A DNA stretch of 64,000 nucleotides from Bacteroides ovatus (GCF_001314995.1 NZ_CP012938.1:1364001-1428000); one strand, 5' to 3'. Positions 1-9,268 are shown, numbered from the stretch's first letter. Translations and numbers: made by a program. Notes: generated by a model not told the origin, from the letters alone.

Positions 1-495
1 GATAATATAAAGTATAATCATCGGGCAATAAGGTACAAATACAAGGATAATCATCAATATACGCACTAATGTGATATCCCAACCGAAGTAAGCTGCCAAC
101 CCTGCCGCTACGCCTCCCAACAATTTATTATCCGGATCACGAAACCAGCGGCGTTGAGCAGCGGTTTGCGTACTGCCTTGATTAGCGGACGATGTTTGTT
201 CCGTTCTTTTCTGTGAGTCCATATCCTCATCAGCAATTCCAAAGTCTTCCGGTTTGCCGACACGAGCGATAATTTCTTCTACATCCGAAACTGTGATGAC
301 CTGTTTTCCTTCAGTTACTTTCTCTGCAAACAGTTCGGCAATACGCATCTCAATATCGTTTACGATCTCTTCCGCACCCTCCTGTTTACGAAAGTAATGC
401 TTCAAATTAGACAGATAATTATCTAACAGTCGGTAGGCATCGTCATCTATATGATAGACAATTCCTCCTAAATTTATGGTCAATGTCTTTTTCAT
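1..495 (-). CDS. PspC-domain protein, cut by the left edge
   Basis: The reading frame opens at ATG 495 and stays open to base 1, so 165 N-terminal residues are visible and the C-terminus is missing. Residues 1-100 are an acidic cytoplasmic segment with no membrane span. They are followed by the PspC signature (RDPDNKLLGGVAAGLAAYFG, about residues 120-140) and a hydrophobic stretch that begins a membrane helix. PspC proteins belong to envelope-stress (phage-shock-like) responses. In Bacteroidota the long-form protein usually sits beside a PadR repressor, as here: the padR stop is 21 bp upstream and a purine-rich GAAGAAA precedes the ATG. The two genes are probably cotranscribed. Family assignment is firm; the exact role is inferred. 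Confidence 0.85.
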   Translation of the reverse strand, partial: MKKTLTINLGGIVYHIDDDAYRLLDNYLSNLKHYFRKQEGAEEIVNDIEMRIAELFAEKVTEGKQVITVSDVEEIIARVGKPEDFGIADEDMDSQKRTEQTSSANQGSTQTAAQRRWFRDPDNKLLGGVAAGLAAYFGWDITLVRILMIILVFVPYCPMIILYII

Positions 496-516
496 TTTTA
501 TTTCTTCTTTTTCGGA

Positions 517-843
517 TTATCTATTGGCTATATGATTCACTGTATCGTTAAGTTCTTTCCAGGAAATTTCCAGCTCTCCCAAAAAGACTTCTCCTTGTTC
601 AGTGAGTTTATAGTATTTGCGGGGAGGTCCCTGGGTAGATTCTACCCACTCATAACTTAACAGGTCATCATTTTTCAGACGGGTAAGCAATGGATACAAG
701 GTGCCTTCCACTACAATCAGTTGGGCTTCTTTCAATTTCTGAATAATATCAGAAGCATAAGCGGGCTCCTTGTGCAACAAAAGCATGATACAATATTCAA
801 GCATGCCTTTCCTCATCTGTGATTTTACATTGTCTACTTTCAT
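517..843 (-). CDS. PadR-family transcriptional regulator
   Basis: A 108-residue winged-helix protein. The PadR pattern is clear: an N-terminal helix (GMLEYCIMLLL), a recognition region with VEGTLYPLLTRLKNDDLL at about residues 44-61, and the wing motif GPPRKYYKLTEQG. This short type (PadR-s1) has a single C-terminal dimerisation helix. PadR proteins are normally autorepressing and control a neighbouring membrane-stress or efflux gene. The pspC-type gene follows directly on the same strand, so it is the likely co-regulated target. Two TGCATTAC repeats just upstream may be the operator. The inducing signal cannot be read from the sequence. Confidence 0.9.
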   Translation of the reverse strand: MKVDNVKSQMRKGMLEYCIMLLLHKEPAYASDIIQKLKEAQLIVVEGTLYPLLTRLKNDDLLSYEWVESTQGPPRKYYKLTEQGEVFLGELEISWKELNDTVNHIANR

Positions 844-864
844 TATTCACTTCTTTTAGATGCA

Positions 865-905
865 CAAATATATGCATTACTTTAGTACCTTGCATTACAA
901 AGTAC
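865..905 (-). promoter_or_regulatory. padR promoter with 18-bp-spaced direct repeats (candidate PadR operator)
   Basis: Read on the minus strand, a TATATTTG box (865-872) matches the Bacteroidota -7 consensus. Just upstream of it lie two direct repeats, TGCATTAC at 873-880 and 891-898, each followed by a GTAC (885-888 and 902-905). The 18-bp period and the position between the -7 box and the expected -33 site suggest a tandem repressor site for the adjacent PadR protein. No good -33 TTTG at the usual spacing was found. The repeats are seen directly; PadR binding is inferred. Confidence 0.5.
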
Positions 906-968
906 TATAAATTAATAATAATTAAAACATTAGAGACTCTCCACCTTATTATAAAAAGAAATAATGGC

Positions 969-976
969 TATATTTG
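969..976 (+). promoter_or_regulatory. -7 promoter element of the GNAT gene
   Basis: TATATTTG matches TAnnTTTG exactly and lies 31 bp before the ATG at 1008. No convincing -33 element precedes it. Confidence 0.5.
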
Positions 977-1007
977 TGCCCGTTAAACCAAGAAATAGAA
1001 AATACAT

Positions 1008-1505
1008 ATGTTTACAATTCGAAAAGCAACGGTAGCCGATTGCGAGCTTATTCATAAGATGGCAAAGGAGGTATTCCCCGCCACCTACAAGGAAATTTTA
1101 TCTCCCGAACAACTGGATTATATGATGGACTGGATGTATGCACCTTCCAATGTGCGCAAACAAATGGAGGAAGAGGGACATGTGTACTCCATTGCTTATA
1201 AAGAGAATGAACCATGCGGATACGTTTCCATTCAACAACAGGAAAAGGATGTATTCCATCTTCAGAAGATATATGTCCTCCCCCGTTTTCAGGGCACGCA
1301 TTGCGGCAGTTTTTTATTCAAGGAAGCAATCAAGTGTATCAAAGAAATACACCCGGAACCTTGTTTGATGGAGCTCAACGTAAATCGTAATAATAAGGCT
1401 TTGCAGTTTTACGAGCACATGGGAATGAGAAAGTTGCGGGAAGGTGATTTCCCGATTGGTAACGGGTATTATATGAATGATTATATTATGGGACTGGATA
1501 TTTGA
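1008..1505 (+). CDS. GNAT-family N-acetyltransferase
   Basis: A 165-residue single-domain acetyltransferase. The fold is visible as the N-terminal strand MFTIRKATVADCELI, the acetyl-CoA loop region KIYVLPRFQGTHCGSFLF (about residues 87-104, motif A with a slightly degenerate Q/RxxGxG/A) and the motif-B segment LNVNRNNKALQFYEHMGM near residues 123-140. GNAT enzymes transfer acetyl from acetyl-CoA to amines on small molecules, antibiotics or protein N-termini; the substrate cannot be told from sequence. The gene stands alone: it is divergent from padR and ends in a strong bidirectional terminator. Confidence 0.88.
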   Translation: MFTIRKATVADCELIHKMAKEVFPATYKEILSPEQLDYMMDWMYAPSNVRKQMEEEGHVYSIAYKENEPCGYVSIQQQEKDVFHLQKIYVLPRFQGTHCGSFLFKEAIKCIKEIHPEPCLMELNVNRNNKALQFYEHMGMRKLREGDFPIGNGYYMNDYIMGLDI

Positions 1506-1509
1506 TATA

Positions 1510-1556
1510 CCAAAATGCCCCGGAACAAATATTATAAATGTTCCGGGGCATTTTGG
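1510..1556. terminator. Bidirectional intrinsic terminator
   Basis: A perfect 17-bp stem (1510-1526 with 1540-1556, core TGCCCCGGAAC) with a 13-nt loop. Its outer stem is A-rich on the left and T-rich on the right, so it serves both the acetyltransferase gene and the convergent peptide-transporter gene. Confidence 0.9.
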
Positions 1557-1578
1557 TTATTTAGTCAATGACAGGATT

Positions 1579-3093
1579 TTATTTCGCTACACGTTCCAAC
1601 CATTTTAACATGAAAATCATTGTAAACATTGAAATCGTACAAGCTACAACAAACACAGTCCATGTCATCCAAATAGGAATTGATTCATACAGGATAGCAC
1701 CAATCACTAGCAACTGATTACCCAGTGCTGTCGCTCCCAACCATCCTCCTTGCATAATACCTTGATATTTAGGAGGAGCAACCTTAGACACAAATGAAAT
1801 TCCCAAAGGAGAGATATACAGTTCAGCTACTGTTAAGATCAGATAGGTCAGCATCAATAAAAATGGAGTAACTTTCACTGGTGAAGTTCCAACAGCTACA
1901 ATATCCTCATGCAACGGCAAATTAGCAAAATAAGATCCAACTGCCATTACAATAAATGCCAATGCAGCAATTCCCATACCGATGGCAATCTTTTTAGGAG
2001 TCGAAGGCTCTTTACCACGTCTACGCTGACTTGCAAAAATAGCCATAATCACCGGAGTCAGGAACACTACAAAAAATGGATTTAACGATTGGAAGAGCTC
2101 TGCTGAAATAGGCATACCAAACAGATTCAAGTCAGTATATTCTTTCGCAAAATAAGTCAAAGTCAGACCATTTTGATGGAATGAAAACCAAAAGAAAATA
2201 ACAACACCAAATACAGCAAACAGAGCATACATACGTTGTTTTACTTCCTGTGCACTCATTTCTACAACTGTAGAAGATGCTGAAGAAGCAACGGTCTTTT
2301 TGCTGGGATCCGGGAAGTTTTTCTTATTCAACCAATAAATGGTTAAAGAAATAGCCATAGCAATAATAGCTACCCCGAATGCGTAATGGAATCCAGTAGT
2401 AAAGACATTCAAATAATCTGAAGCGAAAGCCGTATAGTCTTGTACAGGAGCAGTAGAAGCTTTGGTAACTAAGGTATGATAAGTTTCAGTAGCTTCAGGC
2501 GACAAAGTACCTGCTAATTGACCATGACACAAAGCAGGAAGGTCAGCATCATAATTATAACCGAAAGTAGATAACCACCAGTTACGCACGCCTACAGCTG
2601 CAAACGGAGCAAAAATAGCACCGATATTAATAAACATATAAAATAAAGAGAAACCGGAGTCACGCATGTTGGCATATTGAGGATTATCGTACATCTGTCC
2701 TACCAATGCCTGCAAATTTCCTTTAAATAATCCGTTTCCAAATGCAATAACAAACAAACTAGCACAAGTAATAACCAGATAGAGCATCTTGTTATCTACC
2801 GGAGTCTTAGATGGAATAGCCAATAATAAATAACCAACTGCCATTAACACAATTCCTGTGAAAATAGTTCCTTTGTAGTTCCTCGTTTTATCGGCAATAA
2901 TACCTCCGACCAACGCCAAAATGTAAATAGAAAAATAAAAAGTTGAGTAAATAAATCCTGCTTCTTTTCCATTCATTCCAAACTTGGCTTGCAAGAAAAG
3001 CACAAGGATAGCCATCATAGTATAAAAGCCAAAACGCTCACCTAGATTGGCTAAAGCGGCTGCTATCAGTCCTTTAGGGTGTTTGTTAAACAT
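1579..3093 (-). CDS. POT/PTR-family proton-dependent oligopeptide transporter
   Basis: A 504-residue inner-membrane carrier with many hydrophobic helices. The POT signature is present near the N-terminus (NLGERFGFYTMMAIL, the ExxERFxYY-type motif that couples proton and peptide), together with FxxGNLQALVG and FSLFYMFINIGAIFAP in helices 4-5. Such carriers import di- and tripeptides with protons. The Bacteroidota form has a periplasmic-side insertion and is a little longer than classic DtpT, matching this length. The gene is monocistronic between the shared terminator at 1510-1556 and its own promoter; the ATG at 3093 follows an AT-rich leader. Confidence 0.9.
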   Translation of the reverse strand: MFNKHPKGLIAAALANLGERFGFYTMMAILVLFLQAKFGMNGKEAGFIYSTFYFSIYILALVGGIIADKTRNYKGTIFTGIVLMAVGYLLLAIPSKTPVDNKMLYLVITCASLFVIAFGNGLFKGNLQALVGQMYDNPQYANMRDSGFSLFYMFINIGAIFAPFAAVGVRNWWLSTFGYNYDADLPALCHGQLAGTLSPEATETYHTLVTKASTAPVQDYTAFASDYLNVFTTGFHYAFGVAIIAMAISLTIYWLNKKNFPDPSKKTVASSASSTVVEMSAQEVKQRMYALFAVFGVVIFFWFSFHQNGLTLTYFAKEYTDLNLFGMPISAELFQSLNPFFVVFLTPVIMAIFASQRRRGKEPSTPKKIAIGMGIAALAFIVMAVGSYFANLPLHEDIVAVGTSPVKVTPFLLMLTYLILTVAELYISPLGISFVSKVAPPKYQGIMQGGWLGATALGNQLLVIGAILYESIPIWMTWTVFVVACTISMFTMIFMLKWLERVAK

Positions 3094-3146
3094 AGAATAT
3101 AAATTATTAAATTAATGATTTAATGGTCGATACCACATATATTTTG

Positions 3147-3154
3147 CAAATATA
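3147..3154 (-). promoter_or_regulatory. -7 promoter element of the peptide transporter
   Basis: On the minus strand this reads TATATTTG, with a TTG (3177-3179) 22 bp upstream as a possible -33. It lies about 55 bp before the ATG. Confidence 0.55.
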
Positions 3155-3191
3155 TACTTTTTCTCGAGTTTTTGCACAATGATTTGTTAAA

Positions 3192-3671
3192 CTACTCCTC
3201 AAATAAACGACAAATTTCCGCCCTGGATTCACGAATCAAATCTTCCGGAGCTATTTTTATCTGAAGTCCCCGTACACCGGCACTTACATAAATATACGGA
3301 AATTGTTGGCTGGTTTCATGAATATAAGTAGGAAAATGCTTTTTCATACCGATCGGCGAACAACCTCCCCGGATATATCCGGTAAGTGGCAGAAGTTCTT
3401 TTACGGGAATCAACTCGCACTTCTTGTTACCCGAAGCTTTAGCTGCCAGTTTCAAATCAACTTCATGTTCTCCCGGAATGACACAGACAAAATATCCGCT
3501 TTTATCGCCGTGCAGAACAAGCGTTTTAAAGACCTGCTCGATATTCTCTCCTAAACTTGCTGCCACATGAACAGCACTCAAGTCGTTTTCATCTACTTCG
3601 TAGGGAATTAATTCATAGGCTATCTTAGCTTTATCTAACAGCCGTGCGGCATTTGTTTTATTGATTTTCAT
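3192..3671 (-). CDS. ybaK: YbaK/EbsC-type aminoacyl-tRNA deacylase
   Basis: A 159-residue protein taken from ATG 3671 (MKINKTNAARLLDKAKI). A longer open frame reaches 3737, but its extra 22 residues overlap the uvrA terminator hairpin and do not look like the family. The conserved lysine region (QVFKTLVLHG, about residues 46-55), the glycine-rich GYIRGGCSPIGMKK loop near residues 96-109 and the C-terminal SAGVRGLQIKIAPEDL match YbaK, which hydrolyses Cys-tRNA(Pro) made by mistake by prolyl-tRNA synthetase. It lies 105 bp downstream of uvrA but is separated from it by a hairpin, so independent expression is likely. Confidence 0.92.
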   Translation of the reverse strand: MKINKTNAARLLDKAKIAYELIPYEVDENDLSAVHVAASLGENIEQVFKTLVLHGDKSGYFVCVIPGEHEVDLKLAAKASGNKKCELIPVKELLPLTGYIRGGCSPIGMKKHFPTYIHETSQQFPYIYVSAGVRGLQIKIAPEDLIRESRAEICRLFEE

Positions 3672-3724
3672 TTTCGTTGTATTTATAAGTTCTATATCTG
3701 ATAAATAAAGAATATGATATGATA

Positions 3725-3763
3725 AGTGCCAACTCATCGAAGATTGTCCGATAAGTTGGCACT
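3725..3763 (-). terminator. uvrA intrinsic terminator
   Basis: AGTGCCAACT (3725-3734) pairs with AGTTGGCACT (3754-3763), with a further ATCG/CGAT pairing inside. It lies 13 bp after the uvrA stop and is followed, on the minus strand, by an AT-rich run. Confidence 0.7.
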
Positions 3764-3775
3764 CTATGATTTAAA

Positions 3776-6601
3776 TTAGAGACCCAGCTCTTCGCGAAGA
3801 AACTTAGGTGTATATCCTTTAGGGCTCTTCGCAACTTCTTCCGGTGTTCCGTAACTAAGGAGTTCTCCCCCGCCCTTACCACCTTCAGGGCCCATATCGA
3901 TAATATAATCCGCCATTTTAATCACATCCAGATTGTGCTCGATGACGATAACAGTATTACCTTTATCTACAAGCTTATTCAATACTCCCATCAATACACG
4001 GATATCTTCAAAATGAAGTCCGGTAGTCGGTTCGTCAAGGATATAAAGAGTTTTGCCCGTATCTCTTTTTGATAGCTCCGTTGCCAGTTTCACACGCTGG
4101 CTTTCTCCACCGGAAAGAGTGGTAGAAGATTGTCCCAGTTTTATATACCCAAGTCCGACATCCTGCAAGACTTTAATCTTATTCAAGATTTGCGGCACAT
4201 TTTCAAAGAATTCCACAGCACGGTTGATCGTCATGTCAAGTACATCGGCAATTGATTTTCCCTTGAAACGCACTTCTAGTGTTTCCCGGTTATAACGTTT
4301 ACCATGACAAACCTCACAAGGCACATATACGTCAGGAAGGAAATTCATTTCAATCGTCTTATAACCATTTCCCGTACATGCTTCACAACGCCCACCTGCA
4401 ACATTAAAGGAGAAACGTCCCGGTTTATAACCACGAATCTTAGCTTCCGGCAGACCCACAAACAGGTTACGGATATCAGAAAACACACCGGTATAAGTCG
4501 CAGGATTGGAGCGTGGCGTACGTCCCAAAGGTGATTGATCCACATCTACTACCTTATCTATATTTTCCAACCCTTCAATCGAATCGTATTCCAAAGGATC
4601 TTGTAAAGAACGATAGAATTTCTGTGAAAGAATCGGCTGCAAAGTTTCATTAATCAAGGTGGATTTTCCACTTCCTGATACACCAGTTACGCAAATCAGT
4701 TTACCCAACGGAAATTCAACATCTACATTCTTCAGGTTATTCCCCTTCGCTCCTTTCAGCCAGATAGATTTCCCATTTCCTTTTCTACGCTTGGCAGGGA
4801 TTTCTATCTTCATCTTGCCATTCAGATATTGCGAAGTCATTGTATCTGTATTCAGCATCTCCTGCGGGGTTCCGGCGAAAACGACTTCGCCTCCGAGACG
4901 TCCGGCTTTCGGACCCATATCGATGACATAATCGGCAGCCAGCATCATATCCTTATCATGTTCCACTACAATCACGGAGTTCCCCATGTCGCGGAGTTCT
5001 TTCAACGAGTTGATAAGACGCAGATTATCACGCTGATGCAGACCGATACTCGGCTCGTCGAGAATATAAAGTACATTCACTAATTGCGAACCAATCTGTG
5101 TAGCCAAGCGGATACGCTGACTCTCACCACCGGAAAGACTAACAGAGCTACGATTCAATGCCAGATAATCCAGACCCACGTCCAGCAAGAACTTCAAACG
5201 TGTGCGAATCTCTTTCAGAATCTCCACCGATATTTTCTTCTGCTTATCGGACAGGAACTCATCCACCTTCATCAACCAGTCGTACAACTCGTTGATGTCC
5301 ATATTCGCCAACTCATTGATATTCTTATCATGGATACGAAAATGCAAAGCTTCTTTATTCAAACGAGCCCCTTTACATTCGGGACAAACCGTTGTTTTGG
5401 CAAATTGTTCCGCCCATTTCTGTGCTGTTGCAGAAGCATCCTTTTCCTGCAACATCTGAATATACTTCACCACTCCTTCGTAAGTAACAAAGTAATCGGA
5501 GGAAGTACCGATCAGCGAACTCTTGATTTTAATCCGTTCGTCAGAACCGTACAATACTTCATCAATCGCATCGTCCGGCAACTCCTTTATCGGAGTTTTC
5601 AGTGTTGCGTCGTACTTCTCGAGCAAAGCACCGATTTGCCAGAAAATCATCGCATTCTTATATTTTCCCAAAGGTGCTATCGCTCCTTCATAAATAGAAA
5701 GTTCACGATCGGGAATCACTTTGTCCACATCAATCTGATTGACTACTCCCAATCCCTTACACTTCGGACATGCCCCTTGCGGTGAATTGAATGAGAAGTT
5801 ATGCGGAGCCGGTTCACGATAAGACAATCCGGTGACAGGACACATGAGCCGTTTACTATAATGACGGATACTTTCAGACTGGGCATCCAGAATCATCATC
5901 AACCCATCTCCCTGGCGCATAGCGGTTGCCACACTCTGTTTCAAGCGCCGGTCATCTTTCTCCGCTACCACTAATTTATCAATAACCACTTCTACATCGT
6001 GATTTTTATAGCGGTCGAGTTTCATGCCATGCGTTATTTCACGCACTTCACCGTCCACCCGTACATACAGGTATCCTTTTTTACGTATTTGTTCGAAAAG
6101 TTCCCTGTAATGTCCCTTACGTGAACGAACTAGCGGAGCCAGCAGATATATTTTCTTTCCTTTATAATCTTTCAGAATCAAGTCCAGAATCTGCTCTTCG
6201 GTATATTTCACCATCTCCTCACCCGACAGATACGAATAAGCCACTCCAGCACGGGCATACAGCAAACGGAGATAATCATATATCTCCGTAGTCGTTCCTA
6301 CGGTAGAACGGGGATTTTTATTCGTTGTTTTCTGTTCAATGGAGATAACCGGACTCAAACCTGTTATCTTATCGACATCCGGACGTTCCAGATTGCCCAA
6401 GAAGTTACGGGCATACGCTGAAAAAGTTTCGATATAACGACGCTGCCCTTCGGCAAAAATCGTATCGAAGGCTAAAGAAGATTTTCCACTACCGCTCAAT
6501 CCGGTGATAACAGTCAAACTGTTACGGGGAATTTCGGCATCAATATCCTTTAAATTGTGCACGCGCGCACCGTACACATTAATATATTCTGTTTCCTGCA
6601 T
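3776..6601 (-). CDS. uvrA: Excinuclease ABC subunit A
   Basis: A 941-residue ATPase that scans DNA for bulky lesions with UvrB and hands over to UvrC. Both ABC halves are visible: Walker A GLSGSGKSS near residue 31 and GVSGSGKST near 650, with signature LSGGESQRIRLATQ and LSGGESQRVKLATE. Zinc-finger cysteines are present (CPVTG...CPKCKG region and CEACTGNGY...CEVCHGKRYN). The start was set at ATG 6601 because a GGAAGGA sits 7 nt upstream; an in-frame ATG at 6607 lies only 1 nt after it. uvrB is elsewhere in the window (13316), so the two are not an operon here. Confidence 0.97.
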   Translation of the reverse strand: MQETEYINVYGARVHNLKDIDAEIPRNSLTVITGLSGSGKSSLAFDTIFAEGQRRYIETFSAYARNFLGNLERPDVDKITGLSPVISIEQKTTNKNPRSTVGTTTEIYDYLRLLYARAGVAYSYLSGEEMVKYTEEQILDLILKDYKGKKIYLLAPLVRSRKGHYRELFEQIRKKGYLYVRVDGEVREITHGMKLDRYKNHDVEVVIDKLVVAEKDDRRLKQSVATAMRQGDGLMMILDAQSESIRHYSKRLMCPVTGLSYREPAPHNFSFNSPQGACPKCKGLGVVNQIDVDKVIPDRELSIYEGAIAPLGKYKNAMIFWQIGALLEKYDATLKTPIKELPDDAIDEVLYGSDERIKIKSSLIGTSSDYFVTYEGVVKYIQMLQEKDASATAQKWAEQFAKTTVCPECKGARLNKEALHFRIHDKNINELANMDINELYDWLMKVDEFLSDKQKKISVEILKEIRTRLKFLLDVGLDYLALNRSSVSLSGGESQRIRLATQIGSQLVNVLYILDEPSIGLHQRDNLRLINSLKELRDMGNSVIVVEHDKDMMLAADYVIDMGPKAGRLGGEVVFAGTPQEMLNTDTMTSQYLNGKMKIEIPAKRRKGNGKSIWLKGAKGNNLKNVDVEFPLGKLICVTGVSGSGKSTLINETLQPILSQKFYRSLQDPLEYDSIEGLENIDKVVDVDQSPLGRTPRSNPATYTGVFSDIRNLFVGLPEAKIRGYKPGRFSFNVAGGRCEACTGNGYKTIEMNFLPDVYVPCEVCHGKRYNRETLEVRFKGKSIADVLDMTINRAVEFFENVPQILNKIKVLQDVGLGYIKLGQSSTTLSGGESQRVKLATELSKRDTGKTLYILDEPTTGLHFEDIRVLMGVLNKLVDKGNTVIVIEHNLDVIKMADYIIDMGPEGGKGGGELLSYGTPEEVAKSPKGYTPKFLREELGL

Positions 6602-6625
6602 ATTCATATCCTTCCATAAATGTTG

Positions 6626-6633
6626 CAAAATTA
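6626..6633 (-). promoter_or_regulatory. -7 promoter element of uvrA
   Basis: The minus strand reads TAATTTTG, a TAnnTTTG match 25 bp before the chosen ATG. No clear -33 motif was found. Confidence 0.4.
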
Positions 6634-6717
6634 ATGTTTCCGCCCGAAATATGCTCCTAAAAAAGCACAATATTATTTTCTTAACTCAAATCTTATGAAG
6701 ATATAGGGCATTATTTG

Positions 6718-6725
6718 TACCTTTG
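6718..6725 (+). promoter_or_regulatory. -7 promoter element of the LysM gene
   Basis: TACCTTTG matches the consensus and lies 34 bp before ATG 6760. Its position inside the longer open frame argues that translation starts at 6760 and not at 6715. Confidence 0.55.
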
Positions 6726-6759
6726 TTCCTTGATTTCAAGAACCAATAGTTATAATTTG

Positions 6760-8526
6760 ATGAAACCGATAAACCGTATATTCTTATTTCTGCTTTTTAT
6801 AAGCGTTTCATATGCTATCAGTTATGCACAGGAAAACCAATCATATTTCTTGCATACCATCGAAAAAGGACAAAGTTTATACTCCATCTCCAAGATGTAT
6901 AATGTCACTACATCAGACATCATACGTCTGAATCCGGGCTGTGACGAAAAGATCTATGCCGGACAGACAATCAAAATTCCTACGGGAAAAGAGAGTCAGA
7001 AGGGAGAAACATTCCATACGATTCAAGCCGGAGAAACACTATACAAACTGACAACCATGTATAATGTATCCGCCAAAGATATTTGTGAAGCAAACCCCGG
7101 TTTGAGTGCCGAAAATTTCCGTATCGGACAGGTTATCCTGATTCCACAGAAAAAAGAAGAGCAAACTGCTACTGCAACTCAAACGCCTACCGAACAGACC
7201 ACCATTCAAGGCCCTGTTGTTCCGAAATGCAAGGATATGCATAAGGTAAAACGCAAAGAGACTATTTTTAGCGTGAGCCGTGAATATGGAATCAGCGAGC
7301 AGGAGTTAATTGCAGCTAACCCGGAACTGAAAAAAGGCATGAAAAAGGGACAATTCCTTTGCATCCCTTACCCGGTAGCAACGACCGTGCAACCTACACA
7401 GAAGGAAGATCCTTACGCTATTCCTCCCAGCAATAGCGAGCTTTTCCGCAAAAGTAAAGAGACTCCCCAAAAGCTGTCTACCATTAAAGCTGCTTTATTG
7501 TTGCCTTTCCAGGAAGACAAACGCATGGTGGAATATTACGAAGGTTTCCTGATGGCAGTAGACAGTCTGAAACGTACAGGTATTTCTCTTGATCTATATG
7601 TATATGATTGCGGAAAAGAGGTTTCTACATTAAATACGATTCTTGCCAAGAACGAGATGAAAAGTATGAATATCATCTTCGGTCCGATGCATCAGAATCA
7701 AATAAAGCCATTGTCCGACTTCGCAGAGAAGAACGACATACGCCTGGTGATTCCTTTCTCTCAAAAAGGAGAAGAGGTATTCAATAATCCGGCAGTTTAT
7801 CAGATCAACACGCCTCAATCTTACTTATATTCAGAAGTTTACGAGCACTTCACCCGTCAATTCCCCAATGCAAACGTTATCTTCATAGAACCGGCGAGCG
7901 TTGATAAGGAGAAAGCGGAATTTATCAGCGGCTTGAAACAAGAGTTGAAAAGTAAAGGAATTCCAATGAGAACCGTCAGTGAAAGCGCAACGAAAGAAAC
8001 GTTGAAAGCAGCGCTCCGCAGTGATAAAGAAAACATCTTTATTCCGACATCAGGCAACAACGTCTTACTAATTAAGATACTTCCTCAACTGACGCTGTTA
8101 GTTAGAGAGAATCCTGCAGAGAATATTCATCTGTTCGGCTATCCGGAATGGCAGACCTATACCAGAGATCATCTGGAAAACTTCTTTGAATTGGATGTAT
8201 ATTTCTATTCTTCATTCTATACGAATACGTTGTTCCCGGCAGCTGTGCAGTTTACCAATGCTTACCATAAATGGTATAGCAAAGATTTGGCAAGCAAATA
8301 CCCTAATTACGCAATGCTGGGTTTTGACACCGGCTTCTTCTTCCTGAAAGGATTATCGCTTTATGGCTCGGAACTGGAAAACAATCTGCCTAAAATGAAC
8401 CTGACTCCCATCCAGACCGGATTCAAATTCGAGCGTGTAAACAACTGGGGAGGATTTATTAATAAAAAGGTGTTCTTCATACGTTTCACTAAGAATTTTG
8501 AATTAGTAAAACTTGACTTCGAATAA
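6760..8526 (+). CDS. Secreted LysM-repeat protein with periplasmic-binding-like domain
   Basis: A 588-residue exported protein taken from ATG 6760: the first 24 residues (MKPINRIFLFLLF...SYAQ) are a classic signal peptide. Three LysM domains follow, each with the GQSLYSISKMYNV-like core: about residues 30-75, 85-132 and 160-200. They bind peptidoglycan glycan chains. A Thr/Gln-rich linker leads to a C-terminal domain (about 245-585) with alternating strands and helices that resembles the type-1 periplasmic binding (amino-acid ABC receptor) fold. An outer-membrane barrel gene starts 7 bp after its stop, so the two are probably one unit linking outer membrane and wall. The ligand is unknown. 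Confidence 0.82.
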   Translation: MKPINRIFLFLLFISVSYAISYAQENQSYFLHTIEKGQSLYSISKMYNVTTSDIIRLNPGCDEKIYAGQTIKIPTGKESQKGETFHTIQAGETLYKLTTMYNVSAKDICEANPGLSAENFRIGQVILIPQKKEEQTATATQTPTEQTTIQGPVVPKCKDMHKVKRKETIFSVSREYGISEQELIAANPELKKGMKKGQFLCIPYPVATTVQPTQKEDPYAIPPSNSELFRKSKETPQKLSTIKAALLLPFQEDKRMVEYYEGFLMAVDSLKRTGISLDLYVYDCGKEVSTLNTILAKNEMKSMNIIFGPMHQNQIKPLSDFAEKNDIRLVIPFSQKGEEVFNNPAVYQINTPQSYLYSEVYEHFTRQFPNANVIFIEPASVDKEKAEFISGLKQELKSKGIPMRTVSESATKETLKAALRSDKENIFIPTSGNNVLLIKILPQLTLLVRENPAENIHLFGYPEWQTYTRDHLENFFELDVYFYSSFYTNTLFPAAVQFTNAYHKWYSKDLASKYPNYAMLGFDTGFFFLKGLSLYGSELENNLPKMNLTPIQTGFKFERVNNWGGFINKKVFFIRFTKNFELVKLDFE

Positions 8527-8533
8527 TACGAAA

Positions 8534-9268
8534 ATGATAAAGATAAAACCATTTTTGATCGCAACACTCCTACTTACAGGATTTGCCCTTCCTGCTGTCG
8601 CTCAAATCGGAGAAGCACGAAACAATTTATCGGTAGGTATCAATGGAGGTGTCAATTTAAATAGTGCTTCCTTTACTCCCACCATCAAGCAAAATAGCCT
8701 GATGGGAATTACCGGAGGTTTGACAGCACGTTATATATCCGAGAAGTATTTTGCCATGATTTGTGGCGCACAGGTCGAGTTGAATGTCTCGCAACGAGGC
8801 TGGGACCAATTATTTGAAACAATATCACTGGACGCCAACGGATATGAAGTCACTTCGAAGGACCCTACTAAAACTTACACCCGCAAAATGACTTATATAG
8901 ATATTCCTTTCCTCGCTCACCTCGCTTTCGGACGAGACAGAGGATTGCAATTCTTTGTCCATGCAGGTCCTCAAATCAGCTTTCTAATCAGTGAATCGGA
9001 AACAATAAAAGGTATTGATATGAATAGCTTATCTGATACACAGAAAGCCCTGTACGGAGTTAAGATTCAAAATAAATTTGACTATGGTATTGCCGGTGGC
9101 GGTGGTGTAGAACTTAGAACAAAGAAAGCTGGTAGCTTCATCGTTGAAGGCCGTTATTACTTTGCCCTGTCTGATTTCTACAGCACTACTAAGAAAGATT
9201 ATTTCGCCCGTGCAGCGCATGGAACCATTACCATAAAGCTCACATATTTATTTGATTTGAAGAAATAA
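8534..9268 (+). CDS. PorT-like outer-membrane beta-barrel protein
   Basis: A 244-residue exported protein starting at ATG 8534 (MIKIKPFLIATLLLTGFALPAVAQ, signal peptide). The mature part alternates short amphipathic strands and glycines (NLSVGINGGVNLNSASF, GITGGLTARYISE, FGIAGGGGVEL-like, GRYYFALSDFY) and ends in a strand with an aromatic-rich terminus, typical of the outer-membrane barrel family that includes PorT. PorT itself serves type IX secretion in Porphyromonas, but this broad family also exists in Bacteroides without that system, so no secretion role is claimed. Cotranscription with the LysM protein is likely. Confidence 0.8.
   Translation: MIKIKPFLIATLLLTGFALPAVAQIGEARNNLSVGINGGVNLNSASFTPTIKQNSLMGITGGLTARYISEKYFAMICGAQVELNVSQRGWDQLFETISLDANGYEVTSKDPTKTYTRKMTYIDIPFLAHLAFGRDRGLQFFVHAGPQISFLISESETIKGIDMNSLSDTQKALYGVKIQNKFDYGIAGGGGVELRTKKAGSFIVEGRYYFALSDFYSTTKKDYFARAAHGTITIKLTYLFDLKK

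Noticed and set aside
5084..5785. 233-codon frame antisense to uvrA
   Set aside because: It lies wholly inside the conserved uvrA coding region, has low-complexity Phe/His/Arg-rich sequence and no domain; it is a shadow frame.
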